In this document: positions 26,954-35,787 of the stretch, in pieces
Position numbering within the stretch: the first letter of the stretch is position 1
How the letters are laid out: each line of letters starts with the position of its first letter
Assembly: GCA_902773925.1 (NCBI GenBank)
Contig: CACYGI010000001.1
Span: 372,001 to 436,000 of the forward strand
Direction: 5' to 3'
DNA length: 64,000 nt
From: an uncultured Bacteroidia bacterium
GTDB taxonomy: Bacteria > Bacteroidota > Bacteroidia > Bacteroidales > UBA932
Program-made: the position numbers and the translations under genes
Notes under the pieces: generated by a model
The model's input: only the letters and a program-made list of their open reading frames with translations
Told to the model about the DNA's origin: nothing
Databases searched by the model: none

Positions 26954-28231
26954 CTAATCGTCGATCGTGAGTTGTTCGCCTTCGGAAGAGGCGACCACGA
27001 TGGCTGCGCAGCTGTCGCCATAGACGTTGATGACCGAGCGCGGCATGTCGCAGAGGTATTCGACGGCCAGAATCAGGCCGATGCCTTCGAGCGGCAGCCC
27101 GACCGCGGTCAGGACGATGGTCAGCATCACCAGCCCGGCCATCGGGATGCCGGCGGTCCCCACGGCCACGACCAGGGCTGTCAGCACCAGCAGGATCTGC
27201 TGGGCCAGTGACAGGTCTATGCCGTAGGCCTGGGCGATGAACAGCGCGGTAACACATTCATAGAGCGCGGTGCCGTTCATATTGATGGTGCAGCCCAGCG
27301 GCAGGACGAATCCCGCGATGCGCGGCGAGACGCCGCATTTCTCCTGCGTATCGCGGATATTGATGGGCAAGGCCGCGCCCGAAGAGCTTGTCGAGAAAGC
27401 CGTAAGCAGCGTGGAAGACATCTTTGAGATGTGTTTCCAGGGGTTCTGACGGCCCAGCAGCCGCACAAGTGCCGGCAGTATGCATCCGCCGTGGAACAGA
27501 AGGCCGGCCCATATTACGAGTACGAATGTGCCCAGGCCGCCGGCGAGGTTCATCAGCGCCTCGGTATCCCCGGCCTGCCGGCCAACGACGCCGGCCACGA
27601 TGGCTGCCACGCCGAAAGGAGCAAGGCGTATGACGAAGAAGGTTATCTTCATCGTCACCTCGTAAATGGCCGAAAGAATATTGCGCAGAGTCTCGGTATG
27701 TTTCGTTTCGACCTTACCCATAAAGAAGCCGAATATCACTGCGAAAAATATGATAGGCAGCAGGTTGCCCTCGGCCAGGGATGCGAAAATATTGGACGGT
27801 ACGATGCTGACCAGCCGCTCTGCCAGAGGGACCTGCGCGGTGGTGAATTCGGCCGCGGCCGAAGGATCGACTGCCATTGCAAGGCCCTTGCCCGGCTTGA
27901 TAAGGTTGACCAGGATCAGGCCGACCGTGGCCGCGATTGCGGTGGTCAGGGCATAGAAGCCGAAAGTCTTGCCGGCGACGCGTCCCAGGGCTTTCGAATC
28001 GCTCATTCCGGCCACGCCGATGGCAATGGATGTGAAGACAAGCGGGATGACGATCATCCTCAGGGCACGGAGGAAAATATCACCGGCCCAACTGACATAC
28101 GGAGACCAGTTTTCAAAGGGTGTGAGACGTGTAAGGAGAAGACCTGCGAGGGCGCCAAAACCGATGCCCATCAGTATTTGCCAATGAAGGGCGAGACTGC
28201 GCTTGCCGCCCTTTTTAGAAGATTGAATCAT
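26954..28231 (-). CDS. Dicarboxylate/amino acid:cation symporter (DAACS family)
   Basis: 425 residues, about eight membrane segments plus two re-entrant loops. The serine-rich hairpin TAFSTSSSGAALPINI, the motif GCTINMNGTALYE, and AVEYLCDMPRSVINVYGDS near the C-terminus are family hallmarks for the Na+/H+-coupled uptake of glutamate, aspartate or C4-dicarboxylates. The NMNGT loop is for cation binding. The residue that separates acidic from neutral substrates cannot be assigned with confidence here. Divergent from the hydrogenase operon with interlocked promoters. Confidence 0.93.
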   Translation of the reverse strand: MIQSSKKGGKRSLALHWQILMGIGFGALAGLLLTRLTPFENWSPYVSWAGDIFLRALRMIVIPLVFTSIAIGVAGMSDSKALGRVAGKTFGFYALTTAIAATVGLILVNLIKPGKGLAMAVDPSAAAEFTTAQVPLAERLVSIVPSNIFASLAEGNLLPIIFFAVIFGFFMGKVETKHTETLRNILSAIYEVTMKITFFVIRLAPFGVAAIVAGVVGRQAGDTEALMNLAGGLGTFVLVIWAGLLFHGGCILPALVRLLGRQNPWKHISKMSSTLLTAFSTSSSGAALPINIRDTQEKCGVSPRIAGFVLPLGCTINMNGTALYECVTALFIAQAYGIDLSLAQQILLVLTALVVAVGTAGIPMAGLVMLTIVLTAVGLPLEGIGLILAVEYLCDMPRSVINVYGDSCAAIVVASSEGEQLTIDD

Positions 28232-28251
28232 AGCCTCTGACAGTTGTAAGG

Positions 28252-28284
28252 CAAAAATAGGAAAATACTTTGTTTATAAGCAAA
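28252..28284 (-). promoter_or_regulatory. Promoter for the DAACS symporter, interlocked with the hydrogenase promoter
   Basis: Minus strand: TTTG at 28284-28281, a 21-base spacer, then TATTTTTG at 28259-28252, 21 bases before the ATG. Both elements match the Bacteroidetes consensus. Its -33 box lies inside the spacer of the plus-strand hydrogenase promoter. Confidence 0.65.
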
Positions 28285-28299
28285 AAAAAGGTACATTTG
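28269..28299 (+). promoter_or_regulatory. Promoter of the [FeFe]-hydrogenase operon
   Basis: TTTG at 28269-28272, a 19-base spacer, and TACATTTG at 28292-28299. A leader of about 65-70 bases precedes the first ATG at 28373. Interlocks with the divergent symporter promoter. Confidence 0.7.
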
Positions 28300-28372
28300 C
28301 GAACTTTTTGGAGTGAAATACCCACTGCTGAAGAACATATTTAAACCAAATAAAAACCTAATAGGAGAACCT

Positions 28373-28762
28373 ATGGACAAAATCAGAAATCTCGCGGAAT
28401 TGCGCAAGCTGAAGTCGAACATGGTCGACAAGCTCCAGCTGCGCGAAAACAGCGATTCTTCGGAAGCCATCATCCAGATCAAGGTCGGTATGGCAACCAG
28501 CGGCATCGCTTCCGGCGCCAAGGAGACAATGAGCCACCTCATCGAGGAGCTCGATCGGCGCAAGATCAAGGCTTTGGTACTGCAGGTCGGTGATATGGGT
28601 TACAGCCACGCCGAGCCTACCATCGAAGTCACAATCCCGGGCAAAGACCCCGTGGTATTCGGCAAGGTCGATACCGCAAAGGCAGATGAGATCATCGAAA
28701 AGTACATCGTCAACGGTGAGCTTGTAGAGGGTATTCTGCCGGCCAACTATCGTTCCATCTAA
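28373..28762 (+). CDS. HndB-like thioredoxin-fold subunit of NAD(P)-linked hydrogenase, lacking cysteines
   Basis: 129 residues from the ATG at 28373, preceded by AGGAGA five bases upstream; an earlier alternative start at 28313 would run into the promoter region. It resembles HndB of the NADP-reducing hydrogenase HndABCD and the [2Fe-2S] thioredoxin-like domain at the front of HydB. Shared blocks: VGMATSGIASGAKETM, EPTIEVTIPG, ADEIIEKYIVNGELVEG. There is no cysteine anywhere in the protein, so it cannot bind a [2Fe-2S] cluster in the usual way; the positions matching the HydB ligands are Ser/Gly and Asp/Ser. First gene of the hydrogenase operon, 15 bases before hydB. A structural or interface role is inferred. 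Confidence 0.82.
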   Translation: MDKIRNLAELRKLKSNMVDKLQLRENSDSSEAIIQIKVGMATSGIASGAKETMSHLIEELDRRKIKALVLQVGDMGYSHAEPTIEVTIPGKDPVVFGKVDTAKADEIIEKYIVNGELVEGILPANYRSI

Positions 28763-28777
28763 TCCCTGATCCACACT

Positions 28778-30571
28778 ATGGCAGTTCAAATGCACATTTT
28801 GGTATGCGGCGGTACAGGTTGCTCCGCATCCGGCAGCAGGGAGGTGATCGCGCAGCTCAACAAGGAACTTGAAGCCCACAATCTTACGGACTTCGCCCGC
28901 GTTGTCGTAACAGGCTGCTTTGGCTTCTGCGAAAGAGGTCCGATCGTCAAGATTATTCCTGACAATACATTCTACACAAAGGTTAAACCGGAAGATGCAA
29001 AGGAGATCGTCGAGGAGCACATCATCAAGGGCCGCAAGGTTCAGCGCCTCCTCTATGTGGCTCCCGACACCAACAAGAGCGTCAGCGACTCCAAGCATAT
29101 GGAGTTCTACAAGAAGCAGGTCCGTATAGCTCTTCGCAACTGCGGTTTCATCGATCCTGAAAACATCGACGAAAGCATCGCACGCGACGGATATGCAGCT
29201 CTGGGCAAGTGCCTCTTCGAGATGACCCCTCAGCAGGTGATCGAAGAGATCAAGAAGTCCGGTCTTCGCGGCCGTGGCGGCGGAGGTTTCCCTACCGGTC
29301 TCAAGTGGGAGATTGCTTCCAAGAGCCGTGTCGGCGAGAAGAAGTACGTCGTCTGCAACGCCGACGAAGGTGACCCGGGCGCATTTATGGACCGAAGCCT
29401 TCTCGAAGGCGACCCTCACTCCATCCTCGAGGCAATGGCCATCTGCGGTTACTGCATCGGTTCGGATCACGGTCTGATATATATCCGCGCAGAGTATCCT
29501 CTGGCAATCCACCGTCTCCAGGTCGCTATCAAGCAGGCTGAGGAAGTCGGTCTGCTGGGCCAGGACATTCTCGGCAGCGGCTTCAATTTCACCATCGAGC
29601 TCCGTTACGGTGCAGGCGCATTCGTCTGCGGCGAGGAGACGGCTCTCATCCACTCGATGGAAGGCCACCGCGGCGAGCCTACCTTCAAACCGCCGTTCCC
29701 TGCACAGAGCGGTTATCTCAAGCAGCCGACCAACGTCAACAACGTCGAGACCTTCGCCAACATCCCCGTCATCATCAACAAGGGTGCTGACTGGTTTGCA
29801 AGCATCGGTAGCGAGAAGTCCAAGGGTACCAAGGTCTTCGCTCTCGCCGGCAAGATCAACAACGTCGGTCTGATCGAGGTCCCCATGGGTATCACCCTCC
29901 GCGAGATCATCTACGAGATCGGCGGCGGCATCAAGGGCGGCAAGAAGTTCAAGGCAGTCCAGACGGGCGGTCCTTCGGGCGGTTGCCTCACCGAGAAGCA
30001 CCTCGACACCCCCGTGGATTATGATACGCTCATCGCAGCCGGCTCAATGATGGGTTCCGGCGGTATGATCGTCATGGACGAGGACGACTGCATGGTCTCC
30101 ATCGCCAAGTTCTACCTCGGATTTACCGTCGAAGAGTCCTGCGGCAAGTGCACACCGTGCCGCGTCGGCAACAAGCGCCTCCTCGAGATCCTTACCAAGA
30201 TCACCGAGGGCAAGGGCACGATGCAGGATCTGGACGATCTGCGCAACCTCGCAACCGTCATCAAGGACACCGCGCTCTGCGGTCTGGGACAGACTTCCCC
30301 GAACCCGGTGCTCTCCACGATGTCCAACTTCTGGGACGAGTACGTGGAGCACGTCACCGAGAAGAAGTGCCGTGCAGGCCAGTGCAAGGCTCTCAAGCAG
30401 TACATCATCGACCCGGCTCTCTGCAAGGGTTGTACGGCTTGCGCGCGTGCTTGCCCCGTCAGCGCAATTTCCGGTACGGTCAAGAATCCTCACGTGATCG
30501 ACCAGAGCAAGTGTATCAAGTGCGGTACCTGCTATGAAAAGTGTAAATTCGGTGCCATCAGCATTAAATAA
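28778..30571 (+). CDS. hydB: NuoF-like subunit of NADH-dependent [FeFe] hydrogenase
   Basis: 597 residues. N-terminal thioredoxin-like [2Fe-2S] domain with C10, C15, C47 and C51. FMN/NAD(H)-binding core with GLRGRGGGGFPTGLKW, CNADEGDPGAFMDR and GAGAFVCGEETAL, then an SLBB segment, the [4Fe-4S] motif SCGKCTPCRVG (C455, C458, C461) and a C-terminal pair of [4Fe-4S] ferredoxin motifs (CKGCTACARACP from C549; CIKCGTCYEKC). This is the flavin subunit of trimeric HydABC-type enzymes that take electrons from NADH and reduced ferredoxin. It is followed 14 bases later by hydA, whose start has a strong GGGAGGA Shine-Dalgarno, unusual in Bacteroidetes. Confidence 0.95.
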   Translation: MAVQMHILVCGGTGCSASGSREVIAQLNKELEAHNLTDFARVVVTGCFGFCERGPIVKIIPDNTFYTKVKPEDAKEIVEEHIIKGRKVQRLLYVAPDTNKSVSDSKHMEFYKKQVRIALRNCGFIDPENIDESIARDGYAALGKCLFEMTPQQVIEEIKKSGLRGRGGGGFPTGLKWEIASKSRVGEKKYVVCNADEGDPGAFMDRSLLEGDPHSILEAMAICGYCIGSDHGLIYIRAEYPLAIHRLQVAIKQAEEVGLLGQDILGSGFNFTIELRYGAGAFVCGEETALIHSMEGHRGEPTFKPPFPAQSGYLKQPTNVNNVETFANIPVIINKGADWFASIGSEKSKGTKVFALAGKINNVGLIEVPMGITLREIIYEIGGGIKGGKKFKAVQTGGPSGGCLTEKHLDTPVDYDTLIAAGSMMGSGGMIVMDEDDCMVSIAKFYLGFTVEESCGKCTPCRVGNKRLLEILTKITEGKGTMQDLDDLRNLATVIKDTALCGLGQTSPNPVLSTMSNFWDEYVEHVTEKKCRAGQCKALKQYIIDPALCKGCTACARACPVSAISGTVKNPHVIDQSKCIKCGTCYEKCKFGAISIK

Positions 30572-30585
30572 GGGAGGATCGAACA

Positions 30586-32361
30586 ATGGCAAATATCAAA
30601 CTTACAATCGATAACAAAGTTGTTGAAGTACCTCAGGGTACCACTATTCTCAAGGCTGCGCGCCAGATGGGAATAGAGATTCCGACCTTGTGTAATTTCG
30701 AACTCGAAGGCCTCGCACTCAAGAACCATCCCGGCGGATGCCGCGTATGTATGGTCGAGGTTGCAGGACGCCGCAACCTGGCTCCTGCCTGCGTCACCGA
30801 GTGTATGCCTGACATGGTCGTCAAGACCAATTCGCTGCGCGCCATCAACGCACGCCGCACGGTCCTCGAGCTGATGCTCAGCGACCACCCGAATGACTGC
30901 CTCCAGTGCGCCAAGAGCGGCAAGTGCGAGCTTCAGACTCTTGCAGCACGTATGGGTATCCGTGAGATTCCCTACAAGGGCGAGCAGTCCTCTTATAAGA
31001 TCCAGGTCTCTCCGTCCATCGTCCGCGATATGAGCAAGTGCATCATGTGCCGCCGTTGCGAGTCCGTATGCTACGAGTACCAGAGCGTCGGTGCCATCGG
31101 TGCAGTCGACCGCGGTTTCCCCGCAGTTGTCTCCACGGCATTTGACCGCAACCTCCTCGATACGAGCTGCGTATTCTGCGGACAGTGCGTTGCAGTCTGC
31201 CCTGTCGGCGCCCTCACGGAGAACGATCACACCGGCCGCCTGATCAAGGACCTCAACAATCCTGACAAGGTAACCGTCGTCCAGGTTGCTCCCGCAGTCC
31301 GCGTCGCCCTCGGCGAAGAGTTCGGTATGGAGCCCGGCAGCATCGTTACCGGCAAGCTGGCAGCCGCTCTGAAGGCTCTCGGATTTGATTACGTATTTGA
31401 TACCGACTGGGGTGCAGATGCAACCATCATGGAGGAAGGCCACGAACTTCTCGACCGCCTTACCAAGTATCTCGCCGGTGACAAGAACGTCAAGATTCCT
31501 TTGATGACTTCCTGCTGCCCTGCATGGGTCAACTTCTACGAGAAGCATTATCCGCACCTGTCGGGTTATCCTTCCTCTGCAAAGTCTCCCCAGCAGATGT
31601 TCGGCGCACTGGCAAAGACCTACTTTGCAGACAAGATCAATACCAAGCGCGAAGATATGATCTGCGTTTCGGTGATGCCTTGTATCGCAAAGAAGTACGA
31701 GGTAGAGCGTGACGAGTTCAAGACCAACGGCAACCCCGACGTCGATTACTCCATCTCCACCCGCGAGCTGGCACGTCTGATCAAGCTTTGCAACATTGAC
31801 TTCGATGCACTGGAGCCCGTCGATTTCGACTCGCCTCTGGGTGAATCCACCGGAGCTGCAGTCATTTTCGGTGCAACCGGCGGTGTGATGGAGGCAGCTG
31901 TCCGTACAGCTTACGCAGTCCTGACCGATGGCAAGCTCCCGAAGATCGACTTCCAGGAGATCCGCGGTCTCGAAGGCATCCGTGAGGCTACGGTTCACGT
32001 CAAGGACGGTCTCGACCTGCGTCTTGCCATCGTTTATGGCCTTGCCAACGCCCGCAAGATGCTCGAGATGATCGACAAGGGTGAATGCCCTTATCACGCT
32101 ATCGAGGTCATGGCTTGCCCGGGCGGTTGCATCGACGGTGCAGGTCAGCCGTATCACCACGGCGACGCAAGCATTGTACGTGCACGCTGGGAAGCTACCT
32201 ACAAGGCAGACAGGGATATGCCTATCCGCATGTCGCACGAGAATCCTTCCATCCAGACGACCTACAAGGAGTTCCTTGGCGCACCTCTGAGTGAGAAGGC
32301 TCATCATCTGCTTCACACACACTACTTTGACAAAAAGACCAAAATCGAATCAGTCAAATAA
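30586..32361 (+). CDS. hydA: [FeFe] hydrogenase catalytic subunit
   Basis: 591 residues. N-terminal plant-type [2Fe-2S] domain (TLCNFELEGLALKNHPGGCRVC), a His-Cys [4Fe-4S] motif (HPNDCLQCAKSGKC), two [4Fe-4S] motifs (CIMCRRCESVC; CVFCGQCVAVCP), then the H-cluster domain. All three H-cluster motifs are intact: L1 TSCCPAW (C310 proton-relay, C311 ligand), L2 MPCIAKKYE (C366), L3 MACPGGCIDGAGQP (C511, C515). Produces or oxidises H2. The modular layout, with hydB and hydC adjacent, points to a group A multimeric NAD-linked enzyme. The maturases hydE, hydF and hydG are not in the window. No C-terminal extra [2Fe-2S] domain is seen. Confidence 0.97.
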   Translation: MANIKLTIDNKVVEVPQGTTILKAARQMGIEIPTLCNFELEGLALKNHPGGCRVCMVEVAGRRNLAPACVTECMPDMVVKTNSLRAINARRTVLELMLSDHPNDCLQCAKSGKCELQTLAARMGIREIPYKGEQSSYKIQVSPSIVRDMSKCIMCRRCESVCYEYQSVGAIGAVDRGFPAVVSTAFDRNLLDTSCVFCGQCVAVCPVGALTENDHTGRLIKDLNNPDKVTVVQVAPAVRVALGEEFGMEPGSIVTGKLAAALKALGFDYVFDTDWGADATIMEEGHELLDRLTKYLAGDKNVKIPLMTSCCPAWVNFYEKHYPHLSGYPSSAKSPQQMFGALAKTYFADKINTKREDMICVSVMPCIAKKYEVERDEFKTNGNPDVDYSISTRELARLIKLCNIDFDALEPVDFDSPLGESTGAAVIFGATGGVMEAAVRTAYAVLTDGKLPKIDFQEIRGLEGIREATVHVKDGLDLRLAIVYGLANARKMLEMIDKGECPYHAIEVMACPGGCIDGAGQPYHHGDASIVRARWEATYKADRDMPIRMSHENPSIQTTYKEFLGAPLSEKAHHLLHTHYFDKKTKIESVK

Positions 32362-32369
32362 TTGCAACT

Positions 32370-32849
32370 ATGTGCGGAAATAAGATAAAACTCAAAGAAG
32401 CAGATTACAACAAGATCAAGGAAATCTGCGAAAAGTTCGGCAACAACCCCGGTGAGCTCATCAACGTGCTTCACCAGACTCAGGGCCACTTCGGTTACCT
32501 CCCCATCGAGGTCCAGGAGGCCGTTGCCGCCAATCTTGGCATTCCCGTCAACCGCGTTTACGGTGTTGTTTCGTTCTACAGCTTCTTCACGATGAAGCCC
32601 AAGGGCAAGTATGCGATCTCGCTCTGCCTCGGTACGGCTTGCTACGTGAAGGGTGCCGAGAAGATTCTCGACGCTCTCAAGAATGAGCTGAAGATTGAAG
32701 TCGGCGAAGTTACCGCTGACGGCAAATTCTCGATCGACGTCCTCCGTTGCGTCGGCGCCTGCGGTCTGGCTCCGGTCATGACCATCGGCGACAAGACCTA
32801 CGGTCACATGACGCCCGAGAAGGTCAAGCAGGTTCTCGCTGAGTACTAA
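32370..32849 (+). CDS. hydC: NuoE-like [2Fe-2S] subunit of [FeFe] hydrogenase
   Basis: 159 residues. An N-terminal helical part (CEKFGNNPGELINVLHQTQGHFGYLP) and a thioredoxin-like [2Fe-2S] domain with four cysteines at C86, C91, C127 and C131 (SLCLGTACYVKGA; RCVGACGLAPV). The block VYGVVSFYSFFTMKPKGKY is typical of NuoE/HoxE/HydC. Closes the order HndB-like, HydB, HydA, HydC; in Thermotoga the NuoE-like gene precedes the others. A hairpin terminator follows within 30 bases. Confidence 0.95.
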   Translation: MCGNKIKLKEADYNKIKEICEKFGNNPGELINVLHQTQGHFGYLPIEVQEAVAANLGIPVNRVYGVVSFYSFFTMKPKGKYAISLCLGTACYVKGAEKILDALKNELKIEVGEVTADGKFSIDVLRCVGACGLAPVMTIGDKTYGHMTPEKVKQVLAEY

Positions 32850-32873
32850 TAGTACGACGCAGTTCAAAATGAG

Positions 32874-32906
32874 GGACCGGTGTGTATGCACCGGCCCCTT
32901 TTTTTG
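32874..32906 (+). terminator. Hairpin terminator after the hydrogenase operon
   Basis: Arms 32874-32883 and 32890-32899 pair over ten positions with one mismatch, loop of six bases, then seven T. Ends the hydrogenase transcript 25 bases past hydC. Confidence 0.85.
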
Positions 32907-32907
32907 T

Positions 32908-32915
32908 ATATTTGT
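32908..32915 (+). promoter_or_regulatory. Candidate -7 box for the surface lipoprotein pair
   Basis: TATATTTG directly after the terminator T-run and 17 bases before the ATG at 32933. The -33 would overlap the terminator and is not recognisable. Confidence 0.5.
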
Positions 32916-32932
32916 GCAACAACTAAGCGATT

Positions 32933-35785
32933 ATGAAGCATCACGCATTACCGTTGATACTCATGGCTCTGGCGCTTTTTTCCTGCCAGGAAAAGCCGGT
33001 GATCGTGCCTGCATTCACGGCTGTGACAGGAGAGTCTCCCGAAGGGACGGTCCGTACCCAATATGGCGAGGGCGGTCTGTTCTGGAGCGAAGGCGACCGC
33101 CTCAGCGTCTTTGTCGGCAACAATGCCAATGTCGAGTATTATATGACTTCCGGCGCCGGGACATCCGAAGCCACTTTCGCCCGCACCGAAGGCGTTTCGT
33201 ACCTTGCCAATTACAAGCTGGACCGCAATTATGCCCTCTATCCATCCGATGAGACGGCTACGATCAGCCGCGAGGCCCTGATCACGGCCAGTCTTCCGCA
33301 GGTGCAGCATTATGCCAAGGGCAGTTTTGCGCCCGCATCGTTCCCGATGGTGGCCGTGACGGGCAGTCAGGATGATCTCATCCTTCGTTTCCGCAACCTT
33401 TGCAGTGCATTCCAATTCAATATCAAAGGCTCCACGACGCTCAAGAGCATCGAGCTGCGGGGCAACAACAACGAGCCGCTTAGCGGCACCGCGACGATCG
33501 CAGCCGCCTACGGGGAGGCTCCCGTCCTGACGATGGCGGAGGGCTCTTCCACTACGGTCACTCTGGATTGCGGAGAGGGTGTCAGTCTGACTTCCGTGCC
33601 GACAGACTTCTGGGTGGTTATCCCGCCGACGGATTTTACGAAAGGCTTCACGGTCGTTCTGACCGCAGCGGACGGCCGTCAGATGTCCTATTCGCTGGAC
33701 AGTAAGGTCAGTATCCCTCGCAACTGCATCCAGCCTGTAGAGGCGTTCCATTTTCGCCCGAAGGGCGATGCGGATCACTTTACGGCCAGGTACGAACCGC
33801 TGCCCACGGATGTCAGTCTCTGGCAGTCAGGAGCGCAGATCCGTGTTTTCGACAGCCAGGGAGCAGAGCATCTGCTCACGCTCGATCCGGTTTCGGCAGG
33901 CCAGCGTGAAGGCCGTTTCGAAGATGCTTCGATAGAAGATTACACCCAGCAGGTCACGGCCGTCTGGCCCGCTTCGCTGGATGTGCACGCCGACGGCGGC
34001 CGACTGGAGTTTGACCTGCCGCAGGTACTCTATCCATACGAGGGGACGATAGATCCCGGATCGATGCCGCAGGTTGGCCGCAGCGCTTCTGACGGCTCGA
34101 TCGCGCTCCGCCAGATAGCGGGCATTCTCGCAGTCACGGTTGACAGCCGCGTACCGATGTCGGCTCTTCGCCTCACCTCATTCGGCAGTGTGCCTCTCTG
34201 GGGCCGGGCGAGCGTCGAGTTTTCTTCCGAGGGAATGCCTGTTATTACGATGCGCGCTCCCGATGAGGGTGACGGTCACACACTTATACTCAAGACCACC
34301 TGTGGATCGCAGAGCGATGCTTCCGCCGGGACCGAGATGTTCATAACCGGAGACAATTCCACCGTTTCCGAGGGGTTGCTCCCCGGTGGCCCGGGCGGGA
34401 GGGTGACATATTATTTCACAGTACCGGAGGCAGCGCTTTCCGAAGGGTTCAACATTACCCTGCTCGATAATGCCTACGGGTTTATGGAGGAGGACTGGCG
34501 CTCGGCTTCGATAGTGCGCGCCCAGAGCTCTCCGCTTTCGCTCAGCTACGTTTGCGCCAGCGATGCGCAGGCCCGCACGGATGTCATCAACAAGGCCTTC
34601 TACAAGGATATATTTATGGACAGCGGCATTTCGGTGACATCCAATACATCGATGCCGGTGGTCGAGCACCTCGGCCTCTCGCTCGAGTATTTCCGTGCCG
34701 ACGGCAACAATACTACCACTCGCGCCCAGCAGACCGCCATTTACGTCGGTTCGCTCGGCGATGCCAACGGCCGCATCCTCTATCCCGACGGCGCACCGCG
34801 TTACCGGATGGTGTATGTTAACGGCGGCAGCTCGGCGACGCACGGATATACGCTGGAGTCCGAAGGCCGCGAGCGTTACCGCCAGTTCGTGCACAAAGGC
34901 GGTTCGTATCTCGGATCGTGCGCGGGCGCTTATCTGGCCACGCAGGGCTATCAGCTGGACTATATCGCAAGCCCGGACTACCTGGGCCTCTGGCCGAGCC
35001 ACTGCAACCGTCTCTCGACGCCCAATTTCTACGTCGAGCACAGCATTCCGGCAGACAGCCCGCTACTCAAATATTATGATTTCGGCGGCCGCTTCCATAT
35101 CGATTCGATCCGTCACCACAACGGCCCGTGCTTCATAGACTGGGCGACGGTCCCGGGGACCGAGGTGCTCTCGATTTTCGATTATCCGGACCGCGCCGAT
35201 ATGCACGGCAATCCCACCGCCATCGCTTACAAGGCGGACGAGTGGACGGGCCGCGTCATTCCGTGTGGCTCGCATCCCGAGCAGTCGTGGCACCCGGACA
35301 ATCTGGGTATGATGATAGGTATGGTGAAGTACTGTTTCGACGGTGTCGGAAATGCCCGCGTCAAGGGCAACCTGCGCAACGGCCAGGTCCGCCGCATGGT
35401 TTGCAATTCGCTGCAGAACAATCCTGACTTCACGGCTGTCGGCGACAAGCAGTGCCATCATTTCCTGGTGGCGATACCTTCGACGGCCCGCAATATCCGC
35501 TTCCGCCTCGAGGCGCTGGCAGATTACCATCTGAGCCTGATGCTTGCCAAGGATACTTTCGCATTCACCGAGGATGCCCAGTACCGTGCGAGCGACGGGG
35601 GCAGGGTGCAGGAGCTTGCGTTCGACAGCCTCGAGCGCGGTCTCTGGTATGTGGGAGTGCAGTGCGAAGATACCGTGACGGTATCCAATCCGCATGGGAC
35701 TTACGGTACGGTATATACCAATACCGGCGTGCTCAACGGCGTCCCTTATACCATATGTGTAACCTGGGATTATAAGGGGGAATGA
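32933..35785 (+). CDS. Surface lipoprotein: fimbrillin-like N-terminus fused to BPL_N-like glutamine-amidotransferase fold, copy 3
   Basis: 950 residues. Lipoprotein signal with lipobox LFSC (C18), followed by QEKP, which resembles a Bacteroidetes surface-export signal. Residues about 25-285 and 286-540 look like two fimbrillin-type beta domains (FWSEGDRLSVFVGNN; YALYPSDE; FRNLCSAFQFNIKG; FWVVIPPTDFTKGF). From about 552 the protein matches the two BPL_N-like proteins at 4.7-7.2 kb: AFYKDIFMDSGI, VYVNGGSSATHG, GSYLGSCAGAYLA (C663), CGSHPEQ (H781) and a PPC-like end. The third copy therefore combines an adhesin-like surface part with a putative hydrolase fold. The stop overlaps the possible start of the next lipoprotein gene. 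Confidence 0.82.
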   Translation: MKHHALPLILMALALFSCQEKPVIVPAFTAVTGESPEGTVRTQYGEGGLFWSEGDRLSVFVGNNANVEYYMTSGAGTSEATFARTEGVSYLANYKLDRNYALYPSDETATISREALITASLPQVQHYAKGSFAPASFPMVAVTGSQDDLILRFRNLCSAFQFNIKGSTTLKSIELRGNNNEPLSGTATIAAAYGEAPVLTMAEGSSTTVTLDCGEGVSLTSVPTDFWVVIPPTDFTKGFTVVLTAADGRQMSYSLDSKVSIPRNCIQPVEAFHFRPKGDADHFTARYEPLPTDVSLWQSGAQIRVFDSQGAEHLLTLDPVSAGQREGRFEDASIEDYTQQVTAVWPASLDVHADGGRLEFDLPQVLYPYEGTIDPGSMPQVGRSASDGSIALRQIAGILAVTVDSRVPMSALRLTSFGSVPLWGRASVEFSSEGMPVITMRAPDEGDGHTLILKTTCGSQSDASAGTEMFITGDNSTVSEGLLPGGPGGRVTYYFTVPEAALSEGFNITLLDNAYGFMEEDWRSASIVRAQSSPLSLSYVCASDAQARTDVINKAFYKDIFMDSGISVTSNTSMPVVEHLGLSLEYFRADGNNTTTRAQQTAIYVGSLGDANGRILYPDGAPRYRMVYVNGGSSATHGYTLESEGRERYRQFVHKGGSYLGSCAGAYLATQGYQLDYIASPDYLGLWPSHCNRLSTPNFYVEHSIPADSPLLKYYDFGGRFHIDSIRHHNGPCFIDWATVPGTEVLSIFDYPDRADMHGNPTAIAYKADEWTGRVIPCGSHPEQSWHPDNLGMMIGMVKYCFDGVGNARVKGNLRNGQVRRMVCNSLQNNPDFTAVGDKQCHHFLVAIPSTARNIRFRLEALADYHLSLMLAKDTFAFTEDAQYRASDGGRVQELAFDSLERGLWYVGVQCEDTVTVSNPHGTYGTVYTNTGVLNGVPYTICVTWDYKGE

Positions 35786-35787
35786 GT

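Noticed and set aside
28358..30001. A 547-residue minus-strand frame over hydB
   Set aside because: Antisense shadow of hydB; repetitive Leu/Asp/Ala-rich sequence with no domain.
30532..32322. A 596-residue open frame on the minus strand over hydA
   Set aside because: It mirrors hydA, which has intact H-cluster motifs and cysteine clusters; the antisense translation has no recognisable domain and arises from codon bias at this G+C content.
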